35,478 nucleotides of DNA from an uncultured Anaerovibrio sp. (GTDB taxonomy: Bacteria; Bacillota; Negativicutes; Selenomonadales; Selenomonadaceae), in contig CADACU010000019.1 in assembly GCA_902786545.1 (NCBI GenBank), forward strand, positions 1 through 35,478, read 5' to 3'. The notes under the pieces are model-generated. The model had not been told where the DNA came from, did no database searches, and saw nothing but the letters and a program-made list of their open reading frames with translations. This document shows positions 1 through 7,862 of the stretch, piece after piece. How positions within the stretch are numbered: the first letter of the stretch is position 1; every line of letters begins with the position of its first letter. The position numbers and the translations under genes are program-made.

Positions 1-368
1 ACCGAAGCCGCCGCATTTACAGCTGATACTCCGGCTACTGTACCACCAAATTCCGGGCGTTTTTCCACCGGATACTGCAGCACCAGCTCCAAAACCAGTC
101 CAGCCATACCATAGATGCCTGCATCACCACTGGAAACCACCACGGTGTCCCGTCCATTGGCAGCAGCCTCTACCGCCATTTTGCACCGGTCCACCTCCTG
201 CATCATCCCGGTGCCAATTATTTCCTTATCCTTTAGCATCGGCTCTATCAAACTGATATATGTAGTGTATCCCACCACTACCTGAGCTTGTTCAATGGTT
301 TTATGCGCCTTTGGCGTCATTTCCTCCGGGCTGCCCGGTCCGATTCCTACAACTGTTATTTTTCCCAT
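1..368 (-). CDS. cbiH: Cobalt-precorrin-3 C17-methyltransferase CbiH, 3' end outside window
   Basis: This gene starts with ATG at 368 and runs off the left edge, so only about the first 122 residues are visible. The N-terminus MGKITVVGIGPGSPEEMTP is the glycine-rich first motif of the SAM-dependent tetrapyrrole methylase family, and SSGDAGIYGMAGL is the second conserved loop, typical of CbiH/CobJ. The family methylates C17 and drives ring contraction in anaerobic cobalamin synthesis. It overlaps the end of cbiG by 13 bases, so the two are probably translationally coupled. The assignment as CbiH rather than another family member rests on the SSGDAGIYGMAG loop and on its place after cbiG. Confidence 0.9.
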   Translation of the reverse strand, partial: MGKITVVGIGPGSPEEMTPKAHKTIEQAQVVVGYTTYISLIEPMLKDKEIIGTGMMQEVDRCKMAVEAAANGRDTVVVSSGDAGIYGMAGLVLELVLQYPVEKRPEFGGTVAGVSAVNAAAS

Positions 369-1426
369 ACTAATGCCACCGCTACTTTCTCATACTTGGT
401 TTTAGGCAGGGCTAAGACTCCGTGAGCAACACAGCAATACGCCGCTGCCTCCGATACATTGCCCACCCCGATGGTTTGCTTCACAAAGGACGATTCCTGC
501 AGACCATAAGCTTCTATCTGTTTTTCCAATGCATCATTTTCACAAAAGCTGACCTGCTTATTCAATTTTTTCCCCACTGACAGCAATCCCTGTTCATTAG
601 CCTTTACCACTGAGCTGGCCAATTCATCCACCCGCTCCGGTCCCCAGCCAATGGCTCCGCAGGCCGAAGTCAGCGCCTTCATAATAAGCACTGAACTGGT
701 CCCCTTCCGGCAGCCAATCCCAGCCACCAGCTTGCGGGGTTTTAAATATAATACCGATTCATCAGCAGGCAGACTGTGTTTAGTAATAATTGCCTTATAG
801 CCTTTGGTGGTCTTTATCACTCGTTCCAGCTCTGCTTTGCTGTACAAATGCGCTGCAATGCCATTCTTCCTCAATTTGGTAATATAGGAGCGACTGCACG
901 GGGTTTCTTCATCAACAAAATACTCCACAGTTTCTCCCCGCAAAAGAGCACTGTTTAAAACCTGAATACCTTCCTTTGAGACGGGATACAGCCCCAGCTT
1001 GGATGCCACCACATCCGGCGCCACGAGATAATTGATATCCGTAGCCGTAGTAATAACTGGGTTCCCCCCCAATTTTCTGGCCAATTTCAAAGTCAAGTCA
1101 TTGGCCCCGCCCACATGGCCTGATAACAGGCTTATGATGTTCTGACCCTTTTCGTCCATAACGACTACGGCCGGATCAGTCAGCTTGCTCTCTAAAAGCG
1201 GTGCAATGGTTCTCACCACAATTCCGGTAGCCATAATAAAAATCAATCCGGAATACTTGTTGAAAATATCCTTCAAAAGCGTGGACAGACGGCTATAGGA
1301 CTGCACATCTTCCCTGGGCGGCATATTTTCGTGGCAATATATATCCACCACTGCTGACATATTATTTCTGATTTTATCTGCCAAAATCAGCCCATTGGCT
1401 GATGATGTAAACACTGCATATCTCAT
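356..1426 (-). CDS. cbiG: Cobalt-precorrin-5A hydrolase CbiG
   Basis: This 356-residue cytoplasmic protein opens the delta-lactone ring of cobalt-precorrin-5A and releases acetaldehyde, the step that marks the anaerobic pathway. The N-terminal half carries the CbiG signature around residues 60-135 (FIMATGIVVRTIAPLL, VVVMDEKGQNIISLLSGHVGGAN). The C-terminal third, from about residue 230, is the CobE/CbiG_C domain (LVAGIGCRKGTS, VGNVSEAAA). Length is normal for the family. It overlaps cbiF by 4 bases upstream and cbiH by 13 bases downstream, which fits one polycistronic message. Confidence 0.95.
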   Translation of the reverse strand: MRYAVFTSSANGLILADKIRNNMSAVVDIYCHENMPPREDVQSYSRLSTLLKDIFNKYSGLIFIMATGIVVRTIAPLLESKLTDPAVVVMDEKGQNIISLLSGHVGGANDLTLKLARKLGGNPVITTATDINYLVAPDVVASKLGLYPVSKEGIQVLNSALLRGETVEYFVDEETPCSRSYITKLRKNGIAAHLYSKAELERVIKTTKGYKAIITKHSLPADESVLYLKPRKLVAGIGCRKGTSSVLIMKALTSACGAIGWGPERVDELASSVVKANEQGLLSVGKKLNKQVSFCENDALEKQIEAYGLQESSFVKQTIGVGNVSEAAAYCCVAHGVLALPKTKYEKVAVALVWEK

Positions 1427-2190
1427 ATACTTGATTTCCTAAATCCATGACTAAATTCCGGCGCATAGAGTCTGGACAGTTCATAATCACTGCCCAGCAC
1501 ATGACTGACTACTATCATAGTGGTACGGTCCACACCTTTTCCTTCAATTTCCTTGCAAATTGTGGACAATGTCCCACGGAAAATCCGTTGCTCCGGCCAG
1601 CTGGCCCGCTGCACAATGGCAATCGGTGTATCAGGCTCATATCCACCGGCAATAAGCTCTTCCACCACCTCACTGAGCATGGAAATGCTCAAAAATATAC
1701 ACATGGTTGATTTGTGTGCGGCCAAAGAACGAAGACTTTCCCGGTCCGGCACCGGTGTGCGACCTTCATTACGGGTAATGATAACTGTCTGGGTTACCCC
1801 TGGTAATGTATATTCCTGTTTCAGGGCCGCTGCTGTAGCCAAAAAGCTGCTCACTCCCGGCACCACATCATACTCTATGCCCTTTTCCGACAAGGCATCC
1901 ATCTGTTCCTGTATGGCTCCATAAATACTAGGGTCACCAGTATGAAGCCGCACCACCTTTTTATTGTCCTTAACCGCCTTTTCAATGGTGTCCAAAACCT
2001 CCGGCAACGACATAGAGGCAGAATTATAGATTTCACAGTCTTCCCTGGCATAGTCCAATAAAGCCTTTGGCACCAGTGAACCGGCATAAATTATTACATC
2101 GGCTTCCGCCAAAAGCCGCTGCCCTTTCACCGTAATCAGCTCCGGATCCCCTGGACCTGCTCCAACAATACTAACACTCCCCACTAGCAT
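1423..2190 (-). CDS. cbiF: Cobalt-precorrin-4 C11-methyltransferase CbiF
   Basis: This 255-residue SAM-dependent methylase methylates C11 of cobalt-precorrin-4. The N-terminus SVSIVGAGPGDPELITVKG and the segment VIIYAGSLVP (about residues 32-41) are characteristic of CbiF/CobM. RLHTGDPSIYGA (about residues 82-93) is the second SAM-binding loop, and VPGVSSFLATAA follows it. Full length and intact. It overlaps cbiT by 7 bases at its start and cbiG by 4 at its end. Confidence 0.95.
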   Translation of the reverse strand: MLVGSVSIVGAGPGDPELITVKGQRLLAEADVIIYAGSLVPKALLDYAREDCEIYNSASMSLPEVLDTIEKAVKDNKKVVRLHTGDPSIYGAIQEQMDALSEKGIEYDVVPGVSSFLATAAALKQEYTLPGVTQTVIITRNEGRTPVPDRESLRSLAAHKSTMCIFLSISMLSEVVEELIAGGYEPDTPIAIVQRASWPEQRIFRGTLSTICKEIEGKGVDRTTMIVVSHVLGSDYELSRLYAPEFSHGFRKSSI

Positions 2191-2768
2191 TTCCTCCCTT
2201 TTTCAGCTATGACAATAAAAACAGGATTATTCGCTTTAGCCATATCATAAGCCCCCAGCTGCTGCAGCTGGCTCACCTGCACCTGTATGGCTTCATAAGT
2301 ATAATCCTGACGCTGACGCATATATTCAATACATTGGGCAATAGTCTGGATAGTTATGCAGTTGACCACTATCCGTCCACCCATTTTCAACTTTTCATCC
2401 ACCTTGTCCAATATTAAAGCCAAATTTCCGCTGCTGCCACCAACAATAGCCGTATCCAGCTCCGGCAGCTGGTCCATACCATCCGGTGCATAGGCCTCAA
2501 TTATTTTTAAATTTTTCACACCAAACTTAGTGGCATTTTTTTGAATAAGTTCAATGCCCTCTGGATTTTTCTCGATAGCGTAAACCATTCCTTTAGGCGC
2601 CTGCAGGGCTGCTTCAACAGACAAAGAGCCGGTACCGGCCCCAATATCACATATTATGTCCCCTGGCTTTATTTTTGCCTTGGCAATGGTCAATATACGG
2701 ATTTCCTGCTTGGTCATGGGCACCTTGCCCCGAATAAATTCCTCATCAGGAATGCCTAAGCTGTACAT
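2184..2768 (-). CDS. cbiT: Cobalt-precorrin-6B C15-methyltransferase (decarboxylating) CbiT
   Basis: This 194-residue protein is the decarboxylating C15-methyltransferase half of the CobL activity, here encoded apart from cbiE. It has a Rossmann-type class I methyltransferase fold. DIGAGTGSLSVEAAL (about residues 40-54) is SAM motif I, and GGSSGNL (about residues 111-117) is the CbiT loop. The opening segment GIPDEEFIRGKVPMTKQE is also typical of CbiT. Its start codon shares one base with the stop codon of cbiE (TAATG), so the two halves of the C5,15-methyltransferase are made together. Confidence 0.95.
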   Translation of the reverse strand: MYSLGIPDEEFIRGKVPMTKQEIRILTIAKAKIKPGDIICDIGAGTGSLSVEAALQAPKGMVYAIEKNPEGIELIQKNATKFGVKNLKIIEAYAPDGMDQLPELDTAIVGGSSGNLALILDKVDEKLKMGGRIVVNCITIQTIAQCIEYMRQRQDYTYEAIQVQVSQLQQLGAYDMAKANNPVFIVIAEKGRKC

Positions 2769-3403
2769 TATGACTTCACCACCAATACACAGTTCAAATA
2801 TACCGTTTCCAGCTTCGCCGCTTCGCCAATAGTAGTTATAATGATCTTTTCATCTGGGTATGATAATCGGTTGCATATCCCCACCATAGTTCGGGCCGGC
2901 CAACCCATTTTTCTGAGCATTGCCGGTATGGTCTTGGAATTATTTTTCTTATCAGTCAGGAACCCCAACACCCTGCCTGGCTGATATACCATCCGTTCCC
3001 CTGGAGGCTTGCGGCCGTGCATACTGATGAGCTCCGCGTCATGCCAAGGCAGTCCCAGCTTGGCAAAGGCTACCTGCATTGAGCTAAGGCCCGGTATAAT
3101 TTCAATCTTCACTTCATCCTCAAATATTTGCTGAATAGCATCCAACAGGGAATAATACCCCGGGTCACCGGATACCATTACCACTACATCCCGTTCTGCC
3201 AGCTGTGCCCGGATAAACACCATAGCCCGGTTTAATTCAGCATGAATGATGAACTGATTCTGGCCTTCCTTCTTGCCGTACTGCTCCATGGCCCGAGTAC
3301 TGCCCACCAATGCCTCAGCCTGCTCGATGGCCTTGATTGCTGCCGGTATCATATACTCTTTGCTGCCTGGTCCTATTCCGACCACTATAATTTTATGTTC
3401 CAT
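2768..3403 (-). CDS. cbiE: Cobalt-precorrin-7 C5-methyltransferase CbiE
   Basis: This 211-residue tetrapyrrole methylase acts at C5 and is partner to CbiT. The motifs are IIVVGIGPGSKEYMIP at the N-terminus, MVSGDPGYYSLL (about residues 77-88) and IPGLSSMQVAFAKLGLPWHDA (about residues 103-123, quoted in part as the family loop GLSS...A..GLPW). It overlaps cbiD by 19 bases. Some organisms have CbiE and CbiT fused as CobL; here they are separate adjacent genes. Confidence 0.93.
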   Translation of the reverse strand: MEHKIIVVGIGPGSKEYMIPAAIKAIEQAEALVGSTRAMEQYGKKEGQNQFIIHAELNRAMVFIRAQLAERDVVVMVSGDPGYYSLLDAIQQIFEDEVKIEIIPGLSSMQVAFAKLGLPWHDAELISMHGRKPPGERMVYQPGRVLGFLTDKKNNSKTIPAMLRKMGWPARTMVGICNRLSYPDEKIIITTIGEAAKLETVYLNCVLVVKS

Positions 3404-4488
3404 CCCAAATCCTCGCCAATCTTTCTTCCCGTCTCATCCATTCCCAACAACTGACCCTTTAAGGTCACCAACACAGTTCCCACCTTAAGCTCACCAAAGG
3501 TAAACCGCTCAGCCCTTAGGCTGGCCCGAGCTGCCAGAGTGTCATATACCGACTGTAGCTTATATTTCTCAATTACCGGCAGAGCCTCTTCCGTAGTAAC
3601 AGCGTCCAATATTTGCCGTATTCCCTCTGCCGGCATGCCAGCCGCCCCGCTGTACGCGGCCAACGCCTCCAGCCGTCCATCACCGACCCGGTTATGTGTA
3701 TAGAAAACTCCCGCAGCCACCTTGACCAGTTTTCCGATATGGCCAAACAGCAGTACCCGATCCAAGCCATTATCCACTGCTGCTTCCAGCATATGTCCGA
3801 TGAAATTACTGGTCTGCACCATGGCGCCATCCGGCAACCCCCATTCAGTGGCAATCCGTGAACCAATCTTGCCCGGAACAAAAATTTGTGTTCTATAGCC
3901 TGCGGCCAAAGCTACCCTTATCTGTGGCACCAGAGAGTCCTTGAACGCCTCCTCGGACATAGGTCGCAGTACGCCGGTAGTTCCGATAATAGATATCCCG
4001 CCCTGTACTCCCAGCACCGGGTTGAGCGTTTTCTTGGCCAATTCTTGCCCACCGGGTACATCAATCCTTACCCTGCATCCAGGCACATAACCAAAAGCCT
4101 CGAGCAACGACTGTCGTATCAGTTGTCGTGGCCCTGGATTGATGGCCGGCTCACCTGGCGGTACGGCCAATCCCTCCTTGGTAACCCTACCTACCCCATC
4201 TCCGGCAATGTATTCAATATCCGCCAAGGCTTTATCAAGAATCAGCGTAGTAAAAATCGACACTCCGTTGGTAATATCCGGATCGTCCCCGGCATCCTTT
4301 ACTACTTCGACTCTTATCCCGTCCCCTGCCGCCTCAATATTTTTTATTGGTATAGTTAGCCTGGTTCCGTCCAGAGCCGTTATCTCTATCCCGTCATTGC
4401 TACTTCCCTGCATGAACAGGGCCGCTGCCTTAACACCAGCTGCCACACAAGCCCCGGTGGTATAGCCGCCTCTAAGCTCCTTAGCCAT
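3385..4488 (-). CDS. cbiD: Cobalt-precorrin-5B C1-methyltransferase CbiD
   Basis: CbiD methylates C1 of the corrin ring in the anaerobic pathway. It is unrelated in fold to the other methylases of the operon. The N-terminus LRGGYTTGACVAAGVKAA is the highly conserved CbiD signature. Further family segments are INPGPRQLI (about residues 116-124), the GTTGVLRPMSEEA segment (about residues 170-182) and LFGHIGKLVKVAAG (about residues 248-261). Its 367 residues match the usual length. It starts 14 bases after cbiL ends and overlaps cbiE. Confidence 0.96.
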   Translation of the reverse strand: MAKELRGGYTTGACVAAGVKAAALFMQGSSNDGIEITALDGTRLTIPIKNIEAAGDGIRVEVVKDAGDDPDITNGVSIFTTLILDKALADIEYIAGDGVGRVTKEGLAVPPGEPAINPGPRQLIRQSLLEAFGYVPGCRVRIDVPGGQELAKKTLNPVLGVQGGISIIGTTGVLRPMSEEAFKDSLVPQIRVALAAGYRTQIFVPGKIGSRIATEWGLPDGAMVQTSNFIGHMLEAAVDNGLDRVLLFGHIGKLVKVAAGVFYTHNRVGDGRLEALAAYSGAAGMPAEGIRQILDAVTTEEALPVIEKYKLQSVYDTLAARASLRAERFTFGELKVGTVLVTLKGQLLGMDETGRKIGEDLGWNIKL

Positions 4489-4501
4489 CTTTCCCCCTAA
4501 A

Positions 4502-5203
4502 TCAGCTATCCTTTTTGGTCAAAATTGTCGACAGGTAATTGAGCTTTTTCTCTCTATTTTCCCCTACATCAGTAATGATTTCTTCATCTGGCAGGCCACA
4601 CCGGCTCACCAACATAGCTTCCTTTAGCATAGAAGCCGTCTCCAGATTATCTACCACCTGAGAAAAATTCTTGTACACCTTCATTATTACTGCTTTATCA
4701 CAAGCAGATAAGGCTTTTTTCATCTTTTCTTCGGATACAGTAGCGGGTATAATGCTCAGCACCTCATCCCCCTCCACCGATGCCCGTCCCAGCTGGCTGG
4801 CGATAGCACAAAAGGCTGGAATTCCTGGAATAGTTGTAATGTCTGCCCCTGCTGCCTTCAGACGATTATATATATAAATATATGTGCTGTAAAACATGGG
4901 ATCTCCCAAGGTCAGGAAAACAACCTGCTTGCCTTGGTCCAACATATCCATTATTTCCGCCTTATTTTTATCCCAGGCGCTGGTATCTGCCGCAAACCCG
5001 GTTACCATCGGATAAACCTGATAAACGATTTCCGTAGCTTCCCCAATGTATCTTTTGGCAATATTTAACGCTACACTGCCTTCCTTCTTTTCAGTGCGGG
5101 GCGCGATAATAACATCTGCCCTCTTTATGGCCTCGACTGCCTTTACAGTAAGCAGCTCCGGGTCCCCTGGGCCAACCCCTATACCAAACACCTTCCCCTG
5201 CAT
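4502..5203 (-). CDS. cbiL: Cobalt-factor II C20-methyltransferase CbiL
   Basis: This 233-residue SAM-dependent methylase adds the C20 methyl group to cobalt-factor II. The start of the protein, GIGVGPGDPELLTVKAVEAI, is close to the CbiL/CobI consensus. VVFLTLGDPMFYSTYIY (about residues 94-110) is the second loop, and TTIPGIPAFCAIASQLG (about residues 123-139) is the family's third motif. A GGTGAG-like ribosome binding site lies just before the start at 5203, and only one base separates the start from the stop codon of the exported protein gene upstream. Confidence 0.95.
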   Translation of the reverse strand: MQGKVFGIGVGPGDPELLTVKAVEAIKRADVIIAPRTEKKEGSVALNIAKRYIGEATEIVYQVYPMVTGFAADTSAWDKNKAEIMDMLDQGKQVVFLTLGDPMFYSTYIYIYNRLKAAGADITTIPGIPAFCAIASQLGRASVEGDEVLSIIPATVSEEKMKKALSACDKAVIMKVYKNFSQVVDNLETASMLKEAMLVSRCGLPDEEIITDVGENREKKLNYLSTILTKKDS

Positions 5204-5204
5204 C

Positions 5205-5705
5205 TCACCACTCCTCGGCGTAGATGATTTCAGTGATTATCCCCATTTTATCAACATAAAATCGCATGGAGCGGTTGGTGTCTTTCACCGGATAATTGTA
5301 AAATACCCGGTCAGTAATCTGCATCTTCTCACCAAATCCATACATACCGGCCACCGTCTGGAATGGTATACCTACAGTTAATCCACTTGGTGTATCCAAA
5401 TTGCTGGCTTTAAGATTTACATTAGTAACCTTCAGGTTATCCTCCGGCGTAGGGTCTTCGGAGCCAGTCCGAGCTGTAACACTGAAAACAGGGCTATAAA
5501 TGTATCGTACCCCCCGACAGTTGTCTACATTGAACCACTTCTTTTCCACAGGGTCACCGAAAATACTTCTTACATAGGCCAAAGTACAATCGTGACCTAC
5601 TCCGCCAATATACATCTCTGATTCCGGCATCCAATGGGCCATGGCCCCAGCACTAAACATCACCATCGTCACACACATCGATAAAAATAATTTCATCAAT
5701 TTCAT
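5205..5705 (-). CDS. Exported protein of unknown function heading the cobalamin operon
   Basis: I do not recognise this 166-residue protein. It begins with a clear signal peptide (MKLMKLF, a hydrophobic stretch, then a likely AMA-HW cleavage near residue 24), so the mature part should lie outside the cytoplasmic membrane. The mature domain has two segments of the form G..V....FG.P...., near residues 34-55 and 116-135. This loosely recalls the repeat fold of BamE/SmpA-like small envelope proteins; that comparison is only a guess. It has its own promoter and ends one base before cbiL, so it is probably the first gene of the operon. No known cobalamin function requires it. Confidence 0.75.
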   Translation of the reverse strand: MKLMKLFLSMCVTMVMFSAGAMAHWMPESEMYIGGVGHDCTLAYVRSIFGDPVEKKWFNVDNCRGVRYIYSPVFSVTARTGSEDPTPEDNLKVTNVNLKASNLDTPSGLTVGIPFQTVAGMYGFGEKMQITDRVFYNYPVKDTNRSMRFYVDKMGIITEIIYAEEW

Positions 5706-5748
5706 TTATTTATCCCTCACTTCTTATTTATGATTCACTTTGTATTTA

Positions 5749-5776
5749 ATTTTACTATGAAATCCCCACCCGTCAA
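5749..5776 (-). promoter_or_regulatory. Promoter of the exported protein-cbi operon
   Basis: On the minus strand there is a -35 box TTGACG (5771-5776), a 16-base spacer and a -10 box TAAAAT (5749-5754), about 45 bases before the start at 5705. The leader is too short to hold a cobalamin riboswitch, and no B12 box is visible. Confidence 0.6.
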
Positions 5777-5804
5777 GGGGGAAAAGATTTCCTGAAGAAA
5801 AGTC

Positions 5805-5832
5805 TTTACAACATTTTAATTTCTTTTAAAAT
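5805..5832 (+). promoter_or_regulatory. Promoter of the FTR-like/thioredoxin operon
   Basis: On the plus strand there is a -35 box TTTACA (5805-5810), a 16-base spacer and a -10 box TAAAAT (5827-5832). The start codon at 5860 follows an AGGAGG ribosome binding site. It is divergent from the cbi promoter, with about 30 bases between the two -35 boxes. Confidence 0.55.
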
Positions 5833-5859
5833 TAAATATAAGACAGGAGGCGTGTAATA

Positions 5860-6063
5860 ATGAAAATATTGCTTAACGAAGATACGCAGGTTGTCGCCAC
5901 CGTTAAGGAAGGCCTGGCCAGAACAGGCGGTTATTGTCCATGCCGCCTGGAAAAGACCGAAGACACCAAGTGTATGTGCAAAGAATTTCGTGATCAGATT
6001 AAGGACCCGGAATATGAAGGGTACTGTCACTGTATGCTTTATTACAAATCACTGAAGGACTAA
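5860..6063 (+). CDS. Small ferredoxin:thioredoxin reductase catalytic-chain-like protein
   Basis: This 67-residue protein has seven cysteines, six of them in three CxC pairs: CPC (26-28), CMC (38-40) and CHC (56-58). Ferredoxin:thioredoxin reductase beta chains have CPC, CPC and CHC pairs that hold a 4Fe-4S cluster and a redox-active disulfide. The set here is the same type, but the order and spacing differ (CPC-X9-CMC-X15-CHC against the plant-type CPC-X16-CPC-X8-CHC). It sits 19 bases upstream of thioredoxin in the same direction, so a role in reducing that thioredoxin with ferredoxin electrons is the natural inference. No FTR variable chain is visible nearby. AGGAGG precedes the start. Confidence 0.8.
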   Translation: MKILLNEDTQVVATVKEGLARTGGYCPCRLEKTEDTKCMCKEFRDQIKDPEYEGYCHCMLYYKSLKD

Positions 6064-6082
6064 ACACAGGGAGGAATATAAT

Positions 6083-6394
6083 ATGGCAGAAGTAAAAATT
6101 ACCAAGGATAATTTTCAGCAGGAGGTTATGGAATCCGACATTCCGGTTATTGTTGATTTTTGGGCCAGCTGGTGTGGTCCGTGTCAGATGATGGCCCCTA
6201 TTTTGGCGGAAATCGCTGAAGAAAACGAAGGCTCCATAAAAATAGGCAAGGTAAATGTTGACGAAGAACCGGCTCTTTCCGCTCAATATGGTATCGTTAG
6301 CATTCCAAGCCTCTATGTCTTTAAAAATGGCAAGGTAACCAACCAGTACATTGGTTATATCACCAAGGATGCCGTGTTGGCTCTGCTAAAATAA
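6083..6394 (+). CDS. trxA: Thioredoxin
   Basis: This 103-residue cytoplasmic thioredoxin has the active site WCGPC (about residues 30-34) in the conserved context VDFWASWCGPCQMM. The cis-proline loop SIPSLYVFKNGK (about residues 74-85) is also present. It is of normal length. A GGGAGG ribosome binding site precedes it. Its neighbour is the FTR-like protein rather than an NADPH-thioredoxin reductase, which suggests ferredoxin-linked reduction. A strong hairpin terminator follows. Confidence 0.95.
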   Translation: MAEVKITKDNFQQEVMESDIPVIVDFWASWCGPCQMMAPILAEIAEENEGSIKIGKVNVDEEPALSAQYGIVSIPSLYVFKNGKVTNQYIGYITKDAVLALLK

Positions 6395-6411
6395 ATCATC
6401 ATAACTAACAA

Positions 6412-6451
6412 AATCCCCAGGGACAGAATACATCATCCGTCCCCGGGGATT
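6412..6451. terminator. Terminator between convergent trxA and deoD
   Basis: AATCCCCAGGGAC (6412-6424) pairs with GTCCCCGGGGATT (6439-6451) with one mismatch and a 14-base loop. On the plus strand it is followed by ATTATTT. Its position between convergent genes suggests it serves both strands, though the T-run is imperfect. Confidence 0.7.
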
Positions 6452-6489
6452 ATTATTTACAAGTTTCCAACACTACTGTACTACATATT

Positions 6490-7197
6490 TTAATCCAAAA
6501 TAATGGTTTCCAGAGCAATTTTCACCATATCATTAAAATCAGTCTGACGCTCTTCCGGTGGAGTTATTTCCTTAGTCAGGAGATGATCACTGGCTGTAAA
6601 GATACCCAAGCTCTGTACCCGATACTGAGCGGCCAAAATATACAGGGCAGCTGTTTCCATTTCTACCGCTAAAATCCCATGCCGCCGCAACCGGTCATTA
6701 TCAATATCATCATCATAAAACCGGTCAACAGTGATAATATTGCCCACCTTAGCGCTGATATTCAGCTTCTTGGCACAATCAGTTGCCTTGGTAAGCAAAT
6801 CATAATCAGCTAATGGAGCAAAATTGATCGTTGGACCAAATATATTTCGCACAATGGAGGAATCAGTAGACGCCCCCTGGGCAATTACAATATCCCTGAT
6901 ATTGATATTTTCGTGCATAGCACCGCAGGTACCTACCCGAATCAGCTTTCTGGCTCCATAATTCTTAATCAGCTCATTAACATAAATGGAGATGGATGGA
7001 ATACCCATACCAGTACCCTGCACCGACACCGGAACCCCCTTATAGGTCCCGGTAAAGCCATATGCTCCACGAATTTCATTATACAGCTTCGGCTCATCCA
7101 AAAAAGTTTCAGCAATGTGCTTGGCCCGCAAAGGGTCACCTGGCAGCAACACTCGTTTGGCTATAGCACCTGATGGTGCTCCTATATGGATACTCAT
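6490..7197 (-). CDS. deoD: Purine nucleoside phosphorylase DeoD type
   Basis: This 235-residue protein splits purine nucleosides with phosphate to give free base and ribose-1-phosphate, for purine salvage. IGAPSGAIAKRVLLPGDPLRAK at the N-terminus holds the phosphate-binding GDP..R motif. QGTGMGIPS (about residues 60-68), RVGTCGAM (about residues 86-93) and VEMETAALY (about residues 178-186) are DeoD signatures. SDH near residue 203 supplies the catalytic aspartate. The length equals that of typical hexameric DeoD. GGGGGA precedes the start. It follows a broken HAD gene in the same direction. Confidence 0.96.
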   Translation of the reverse strand: MSIHIGAPSGAIAKRVLLPGDPLRAKHIAETFLDEPKLYNEIRGAYGFTGTYKGVPVSVQGTGMGIPSISIYVNELIKNYGARKLIRVGTCGAMHENINIRDIVIAQGASTDSSIVRNIFGPTINFAPLADYDLLTKATDCAKKLNISAKVGNIITVDRFYDDDIDNDRLRRHGILAVEMETAALYILAAQYRVQSLGIFTASDHLLTKEITPPEERQTDFNDMVKIALETIILD

Positions 7198-7237
7198 TAT
7201 AGATATTCCCCCTTCAATATGATTATTATTTACTATA

Positions 7238-7859
7238 TCATTTTACCAATTTTATTATATCATAATGGTTGCTGACAATTATATCCGCTTTGCTCAAATT
7301 TTGCGGACCGGAATTAGGATTTTCATAACCTATGCAATACATCCCGGCTGCTTTAGCCGCTGTAACTCCGGCCGTGGCATCCTCAACAACAGTGCAAATT
7401 AGTTAAAAAAATCAACGGGTCTGGTTTACTTTTCGGCAAATCATTGCCACTGACCAGCACTGAAAAATAGTCCTTTAAATCAAATCTGTTCAGCACCAAC
7501 TCAATCATCTCCATAATGGATGATGACCCAAGACCAATAGGATAACCAACGGCCCTGATGTGTTCCAGCAATTCTTTTATGCCGGGCATCACCTGTACTG
7601 AGTCATCCTCCGCCAACAGCCTCTTGTACAAAGCATGCTTTCTTTGGGCCAGCTCCTGCCAAGACAACTGACACTGGGGATTCTCCTCTACCATGGTGCC
7701 GTAAAAATCCCGGCTGCTTCGCCCTACAAAGGTAGCCAGCCGCTCATCACTGATACTTATGCCACATTCGGCCAACACCTGTTTCTTGGCTTTGGCATGG
7801 ATAGGCTCACTGTCGTAAATAACCCCATCCATATCGAAAATAAACGCCTTTTCTGCCAT
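7238..7859 (-). pseudogene. HAD hydrolase (beta-phosphoglucomutase-like), broken by internal deletion
   Basis: The intact first part reads AFIFDMDGVIYDSEP (motif I with the nucleophile Asp and the DxDG acid/base), GLGSSS (motif II) and KSKPDPLIFLT (motif III). It then falls into a stop near 7383 after NLHCC. The rest of the protein continues in another frame downstream to a stop at 7238: TVVEDATAGVTAAKAAGM is motif IV and its helix. About a dozen residues between motif III and motif IV are missing, so a deletion of a length not divisible by three occurred near 7395-7405. The start follows AGGAG and lies 4 bases after the acyltransferase stop. A sequencing error alone would not remove the missing residues. 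Confidence 0.8.
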
Positions 7860-7862
7860 ATT

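Noticed and set aside
3886..4359. Plus-strand reading frame of 157 codons opposite cbiD
   Set aside because: It is fully antisense to a clear cbiD, has no ribosome binding site and no recognisable protein features.
5706..5859. Cobalamin riboswitch before the cbi operon
   Set aside because: The promoter lies about 45 bases from the first gene, leaving no room, and no B12 box is visible in the gap.
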